A stretch of 9,751 nt of DNA from Prevotellaceae bacterium (GTDB lineage: Bacteria; Bacteroidota; Bacteroidia; Bacteroidales; Bacteroidaceae). How positions within the stretch are numbered: the stretch's first letter is position 1; each line of letters starts with the position of its first letter. Both the position numbers and the translations under genes were made by a program. Below the pieces are notes generated by a model that was given only the letters and a program-made list of their open reading frames with translations, was not told where the DNA came from and searched no databases. Positions 5,902 through 9,751 of this stretch are shown piece by piece. The DNA is taken from NCBI GenBank assembly GCA_022508635.1, contig JAFLUV010000011.1, positions 6,186 to 15,936 on the forward strand. Direction: 5' to 3'.

Positions 5902-8829
5902 ATGAAGAAAAAGAACATGTTTCCCCTCCTAATGTTCGCAGTGCTCGCATTGCTGACACCAACGAACATCAGAGCCGGCGAAGTCGACACGCACGAGCAG
6001 ACGCGAGCAGACGCGAGCATCGACATTCCCGTGAACAGCCAAAATGGCAGCCTCTACCGTGCAGGCGCCGTGAGTACAAACTGGAGCAGCGAGTGGCGAT
6101 CCAAAGACGGACTGCTTACCTTCACCGCCAGTGCCAACAACATGCAGTGGAACGGCACGAACATCGATGCCCGCTCCGGCTCTGCAGGGTCTTCCTCCTA
6201 CACCATCGCCTGTGGCGACGGCTATGTGATCAGCGGCTTTACAATGAAGTTGAAATCGCTCTCGACCAGCCCGCAGACATGGAACATCGAAGGCACAACC
6301 GTCGTCACCTCGTCGACAACCGACATAAAGACCGTCACACACAAAGACCTCTCCACACAGAGAGTCAGCATGACACTCACGGGCGCCAACAACGGCACGC
6401 TGGTTTCCGACTTCGTCGTTACGCTCAAGTCCACCAAGGCGACTGTCACGGTAGACCTGAAGAACGGCACACTCGCAGAAAGCACCTGGACAGCCGCCGA
6501 AGAATTCCCCGTACTGACGCTCAGGCCAACAGAAGGCAGCGGAAGCATCGAGCCCGACAAGGATAACCTGAGGCTCATCCGCGGCGAGGCAAGCACCGCA
6601 TACGTCCTGGCAACCTCCGAAGAGTATCGCATCACCGGCTACGAGTTTGACTTCAGCACACCCGGCGACGACATAGCCGTAGCTCCCGGGAACAGCGACA
6701 AGGTGGAAGGCGCATACGGACACGCGGCCGTTACCGACTGTTTCGCAAAAGAGGCCACGTTCACCCTGTCCGGCACAGCCACAGAGATGACGACGACCAA
6801 TTTCTACGTCTACCTGGAGAAAGTCGATCCCGCACTGTATGCCAACGACCGCTTCGTCGTCTTCCCCACCCCGACCTCAGGCACGCCCTATCGCATCCCC
6901 GCCATCGCCAAGACACGCAACGGCGACCTCGTGGCCGTTGCAGACTATCGCTACTCAAAGGCCGACATCGGCATGGCGACCAACGGCAAGCTCGACTTGC
7001 GCTTCCGCATCAAGGATCATGAGACCGGCAAATGGAGCGACATAAAGACACTGGCAGCCGCAAGAGACATAAACGGCCAGAACGTAGCCTTCGGCGACCC
7101 CTGTATCGTGGCCGACAGCGAGAGCGACCGCGTAATGGTAACCAGCTGCTGCGGCAACGTCAGCTACCCCAACGGCACCCATGCCAACCACCAGGGATGG
7201 GCACGCTTCTACTCGGAGGACGGCGGCAAGACATGGAGCGACTACACCGATATCTCAGACCAAGTGTTCTCACAGCTCGACAAACGTAGCGACGGACAGA
7301 TCCGCTGCTTCTTCATCGGCTCCGGAAAGATCGTCCAGAGTACGACCGTGAAGGTTGGCAGCCACTATCGCCTATACTGTGCAGCCCTGGTGAAGGTAAA
7401 CGACGGGACGGAGACAAACTACGTATTCTATTCCGATGACTTCGGCGGCAACTGGAACCTGCTGGGCGATCCCGACGACTGTCCCGTCCCGAGCGGTGCC
7501 AACGAACCCAAGGCCGAGGAGCTGCCCGACGGCAGTGTCCTCGTCAGCTCGCGTATGAGCGGCGGCCGCTACTATAACATATACCACTACACCAACACAG
7601 CCACGGGCGAAGGCAAATGGGGTACGATGGCAACGTCGAATGCCTCCGTGGGCGGCATCACGGCTTCCTCCAACTCCTGCAACGGTGAAACGCTCTGCCT
7701 GCCCGTCGAGCGCACGGCAGACGGCAAGAAGATGTTCCTCATCATGCAATCCGTTCCCTTCGGCCCGTCAGACCGCTCGAACGTAGGCATCAACTACAAG
7801 GAACTGGCAGACCTGGCGGACTTCCGTACCGCAATCGACATAGCCAAGGACTGGGACGGAAAGAAGCAGGTGACGACGATGACCTCGGCATACTCCACCA
7901 TGACTCTCGATGCCGACAACAGCCTGGCATTCTTCTATGAAGAAGACAGCAAGAACAGCGGCTATGACATGGTCTACAAAAAATATACTATTGAGGAAAT
8001 CACAAATGGCAGCTATACCTATGCCGCCATGAGCCCCGCCGACAGCGCCGCCTATATGGTAAACGCGGTCAACGCCTACACAGACAACATGGACAACCTG
8101 TTCGGCGAATACGTAGGCATGTACAGCGAGGAAGCCCGCGACGTTCTTGAGGAAGCCCGTCAGGCATACGTAGCCAATCCGGGGCATACCAGCTACAACA
8201 CCTTCAATCATGCCATAGCGACGGCACCACGCGTAGAGATAAAACCAGGCAGGAAGTATTACCTGAAGAATTATGGCCGCTCTACGGCTGCCGTGACATA
8301 CGTCATGTCAATCAATAGTGCGAAGACCTATTTCGTAGGTGTCAACGCCAATGCGACAGGTTTAGAGGATGCCGACAAGTTCTTTTGCTTCATCCCTGCA
8401 GGAAAGGATGGTCAATACTATCTCTACCACCCCGAGAGCAGCTACTACTTCGGTCGTCTCGGTGCCAATGAGACACAGGCATCCCCCGTTGCTTCGACAG
8501 CGACTGCCGGCATCTTCACAATAGAAAGTGCCCAGACGGGTCTGAGTACGTTCCGCAACGAAAACAAGACTGGAAGCAACTGGTACATCCACCTTGCCGG
8601 CGACAATACGCGTCTTGTTCCCTGGGGTGCAACCGACCCGTCGCAGTGGTACATCGCACCTGTTCCCGACGATGTTACGGGCATTGGCTTCATCGAGCAA
8701 GGAAGCAAAGAAAGCCCTGCTGTCAAGAGTATTGTCTGCGACCTCATGGGACGCAGGGTGGATTGCATCCAACAAAGCGGCATCTACATCACTGATGACA
8801 GAAAGAAGATCGGAGTAAGCCGGAAATAA
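5902..8829 (+). CDS. Secreted GH33 sialidase (exo-alpha-sialidase), multidomain
   Basis: Hydrolyses terminal alpha-linked sialic acid from glycoproteins and glycolipids outside the cell. Length 975. Signal peptide at 1–25 (basic KKK, hydrophobic core, cleavage after IRA). Residues about 59–177 and 194–307 are two related beta modules. The propeller runs from about 315 to 700: YRIP with Arg331, Asp355 24 residues later (acid/base), Asp boxes SEDGGKTW (438–445) and SDDFGGNW (511–518), Glu540, Arg556, Arg625 (DRSN) and Tyr664 (SAYST) as nucleophile; the Arg331–Asp355 and Glu540–Arg556 spacings (24 and 16) equal those of the Micromonospora enzyme. Then come a helical stretch (about 712–772), a beta-rich module (about 780–920) and a tail YIAPVPDDV…CDLMGRRVD…GIYI resembling a type IX secretion sorting domain. 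A promoter lies just upstream. No PUL or nan genes adjoin it. Sialidase is firm; strict hydrolase versus trans-sialidase is not resolvable. Confidence 0.95.
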   Translation: MKKKNMFPLLMFAVLALLTPTNIRAGEVDTHEQTRADASIDIPVNSQNGSLYRAGAVSTNWSSEWRSKDGLLTFTASANNMQWNGTNIDARSGSAGSSSYTIACGDGYVISGFTMKLKSLSTSPQTWNIEGTTVVTSSTTDIKTVTHKDLSTQRVSMTLTGANNGTLVSDFVVTLKSTKATVTVDLKNGTLAESTWTAAEEFPVLTLRPTEGSGSIEPDKDNLRLIRGEASTAYVLATSEEYRITGYEFDFSTPGDDIAVAPGNSDKVEGAYGHAAVTDCFAKEATFTLSGTATEMTTTNFYVYLEKVDPALYANDRFVVFPTPTSGTPYRIPAIAKTRNGDLVAVADYRYSKADIGMATNGKLDLRFRIKDHETGKWSDIKTLAAARDINGQNVAFGDPCIVADSESDRVMVTSCCGNVSYPNGTHANHQGWARFYSEDGGKTWSDYTDISDQVFSQLDKRSDGQIRCFFIGSGKIVQSTTVKVGSHYRLYCAALVKVNDGTETNYVFYSDDFGGNWNLLGDPDDCPVPSGANEPKAEELPDGSVLVSSRMSGGRYYNIYHYTNTATGEGKWGTMATSNASVGGITASSNSCNGETLCLPVERTADGKKMFLIMQSVPFGPSDRSNVGINYKELADLADFRTAIDIAKDWDGKKQVTTMTSAYSTMTLDADNSLAFFYEEDSKNSGYDMVYKKYTIEEITNGSYTYAAMSPADSAAYMVNAVNAYTDNMDNLFGEYVGMYSEEARDVLEEARQAYVANPGHTSYNTFNHAIATAPRVEIKPGRKYYLKNYGRSTAAVTYVMSINSAKTYFVGVNANATGLEDADKFFCFIPAGKDGQYYLYHPESSYYFGRLGANETQASPVASTATAGIFTIESAQTGLSTFRNENKTGSNWYIHLAGDNTRLVPWGATDPSQWYIAPVPDDVTGIGFIEQGSKESPAVKSIVCDLMGRRVDCIQQSGIYITDDRKKIGVSRK
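5995..6019 (+). repeat. Short 10-bp tandem repeat just after the signal-peptide coding region
   Basis: GAGCAGACGC occurs twice in tandem (5995–6004, 6005–6014) followed by a half copy GAGCA. It encodes part of the HEQTRADAS segment right after the signal peptide. Loss or gain of one unit would shift the reading frame, but with only about 2.5 copies slippage should be rare. Confidence 0.6.
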
Positions 8830-8848
8830 CCTGATTGGTAAGAAAGCT

Positions 8849-8868
8849 GTCTGATATTCTTATCGGAC
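8849..8868 (+). terminator. Hairpin 1 after the sialidase gene (possible terminator)
   Basis: An 8-bp stem (GTCTGATA with TATCGGAC, one G·T pair) closes a TTCT loop, starting 20 bp after the sialidase stop. No T-run follows, so it may be part of a 3' structure rather than a full intrinsic terminator. Confidence 0.4.
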
Positions 8869-8877
8869 TGTACATAT

Positions 8878-8921
8878 CAAGAGTTCCCGAACCTGAAGAA
8901 AATCAAGTTCGGGAACTCTTG
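8878..8921. terminator. Hairpin 2: perfect 15-bp stem between convergent genes
   Basis: CAAGAGTTCCCGAAC (8878–8892) pairs perfectly with GTTCGGGAACTCTTG (8907–8921); the 14-base loop can add three more pairs (8894–8896 with 8903–8905). It lies between the convergent sialidase and metallophosphoesterase genes, the usual place for a shared terminator. No T-run follows on either strand, which is unusual for an intrinsic terminator; an RNA 3'-end stabiliser or the end of an old mobile sequence are alternatives. The remaining 8922–9105 is A/T-rich and holds nothing I can identify. Confidence 0.55.
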
Positions 8922-9105
8922 TGTCCGCTAAAATTCGGTCTTGGTTCTGAGGCTCTAATGCGGTTATAAAATTGAAACGACGCCTTTGCTTTTCTATAAT
9001 TTACGAGACTACTTGCCTCGGTTCATGTAGATTGTTGTTCTGACTTGCGTAACTCGGAACGGCCATTTATATGAGTCATATTGACGGGGATTTGACAACA
9101 ATACT

Positions 9106-9702
9106 TTATACCAGCTCTATCAGATTGGGGGACTGAAGGCAAGAATAGTCCTCATTCATGATTGAGCCGTTTGAGAATATCATGCTATTAACATTTGTCA
9201 TGCCATGATGCCGGTGGATATGGCCGAAAAGATGTAGCCGGGGCATTATTCCTTTAACTTGCCGGAGCAATTCTTTTGAACCATAGTTCATATCATCGTC
9301 ATAATCCAGAATACCATAAGGAGGACAATGCGTAATCAGTACGTCCGTAGCATTGGGAATCATGGCATAATTACACGCCTGCCTTTCTGCTATGCAATCG
9401 CCCATAAACATGGGAACACCATAAAAACTGATGCCGTCAATTTCGACGCCAGTGTTGCATAAGTAATGAACATTGCCGTCAAGGCCGTCTATGTTTGCCC
9501 CGTAAAGGCACTCATCATGATTGCCGCAAATGAAAATCTTGTGTCTGTATGGCAAGTCACAGAACCAGTTCATGAAATCAATGGCTTCCGCTTCGCTGCC
9601 GTTCATGGTGAAGTCTCCAGAATGGACAATCAGGTCAGCCTCCTTTAATTCCTTTATCCGATGGTGACAGCCATGAGTGTCAGAGATATGAAGTATTCTC
9701 AC
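9106..9702 (-). CDS. Metallophosphoesterase (calcineurin-like phosphatase family)
   Basis: A 198-residue cytosolic phosphoesterase using a two-metal centre; the substrate is not known. All core motifs are present in order: DTHG (8–11; Asp8, His10), HSGDFT (27–32; Asp30), GNHDE (60–64; Asn61, His62), THCPPYG (124–130; His125) and GHIHRHHG (160–167; His161, His163). It looks like the small MPPED/239AB-type group, with no signal peptide or extra domain. The start is GTG at 9702, chosen because MRILHISDTHG gives the usual N terminus and because it overlaps the TGA of the upstream gene as GTGA, suggesting translational coupling. Its GC content is about 44% in sampled stretches, against about 55–60% in the sialidase. 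It converges on the sialidase gene, with hairpins in between. Confidence 0.93.
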   Translation of the reverse strand: MRILHISDTHGCHHRIKELKEADLIVHSGDFTMNGSEAEAIDFMNWFCDLPYRHKIFICGNHDECLYGANIDGLDGNVHYLCNTGVEIDGISFYGVPMFMGDCIAERQACNYAMIPNATDVLITHCPPYGILDYDDDMNYGSKELLRQVKGIMPRLHLFGHIHRHHGMTNVNSMIFSNGSIMNEDYSCLQSPNLIELV

Positions 9703-9751
9703 TTTACCAGATACCTGCTTTCAAGATAGTCAACCCATTCATTGTGGCAAG
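9699..9751 (-). CDS. 3' end of an unidentified upstream gene, partial
   Basis: Reading leftward from the window edge, 16 complete codons ending in TGA (9701–9699) encode CHNEWVDYLESRYLVK. The stop overlaps the metallophosphoesterase GTG start by four bases, which supports a real gene end in a shared operon. The tail is too short to place in a family; the alternation of aromatic and charged residues fits a C-terminal helix. Confidence 0.6.
   Translation of the reverse strand, partial: CHNEWVDYLESRYLVK

Noticed and set aside
5929..6723. 264-codon minus-strand ORF inside the sialidase
   Set aside because: It lies antisense to clear coding sequence for the signal peptide and N-terminal modules; high-GC codon bias opens the opposite frame.
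8240..8829. A composition shift marking a fused C-terminal domain in the sialidase
   Set aside because: Sampled GC falls to about 47–52% in places but rises to about 62% near 8600, so the change is not consistent.
8860..9000. Open minus-strand frame of about 46 codons running through the 15-bp hairpin
   Set aside because: It has no ATG, begins right after a stop and resembles no family; likely chance.

Overview
The window looks like a piece of a Bacteroidales chromosome, most likely Prevotella in the broad sense. Three things point there. The gene set and order nusB–yajC–YbbR–coaE–DUF5606 and the long (312-residue) NusB are typical of Bacteroidota. Three genes have Bacteroidota-type promoters (-7 element TAnnTTTG) and no clear Shine-Dalgarno sites. 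The sialidase ends in a 'YDLxGRRV…GIYI' tail of the kind common in secreted Prevotella proteins. The genus is an inference; no rRNA or other marker is present.

Layout. Positions 1–5298 hold six leftward genes: ilvD (dihydroxy-acid dehydratase, cut by the window edge a few residues before its end), a DUF5606 protein, coaE (last step of CoA synthesis), a YbbR/CdaR-like membrane-anchored protein, yajC (Sec translocon accessory subunit) and nusB (rRNA antitermination factor). nusB to DUF5606 are spaced 12–57 bp apart and read as one housekeeping operon; ilvD has its own candidate promoter just after DUF5606. Positions 5299–5901 form a 603-bp divergent intergenic region that carries the oddest sequence here: a GC-rich cluster of palindromes, then a degenerate 22-bp tandem array built from alternating near-palindromes, containing a perfect 30-bp inverted repeat, then a possible 52-codon ORF and the sialidase promoter. 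Positions 5902–8829 encode a 975-residue secreted GH33 sialidase with two related N-terminal modules, a catalytic propeller with all expected catalytic residues, a helical segment, a C-terminal beta-rich module and a sorting-like tail. Two hairpins follow it. Positions 9106–9751 return to the minus strand with a metallophosphoesterase of lower GC content, overlapping by 4 bp the end of an upstream gene that runs off the window.

How the parts fit. The left block is core metabolism plus transcription and secretion. The sialidase would release terminal sialic acids from host glycoconjugates outside the cell; no sialic-acid uptake or catabolism genes and no SusC/SusD pair are visible beside it, so it appears to stand alone in this window. 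I see no mobile element, CRISPR array, tRNA or rRNA. The best candidate for something undescribed is the dyad array at 5499–5654; its function cannot be read from the sequence alone.
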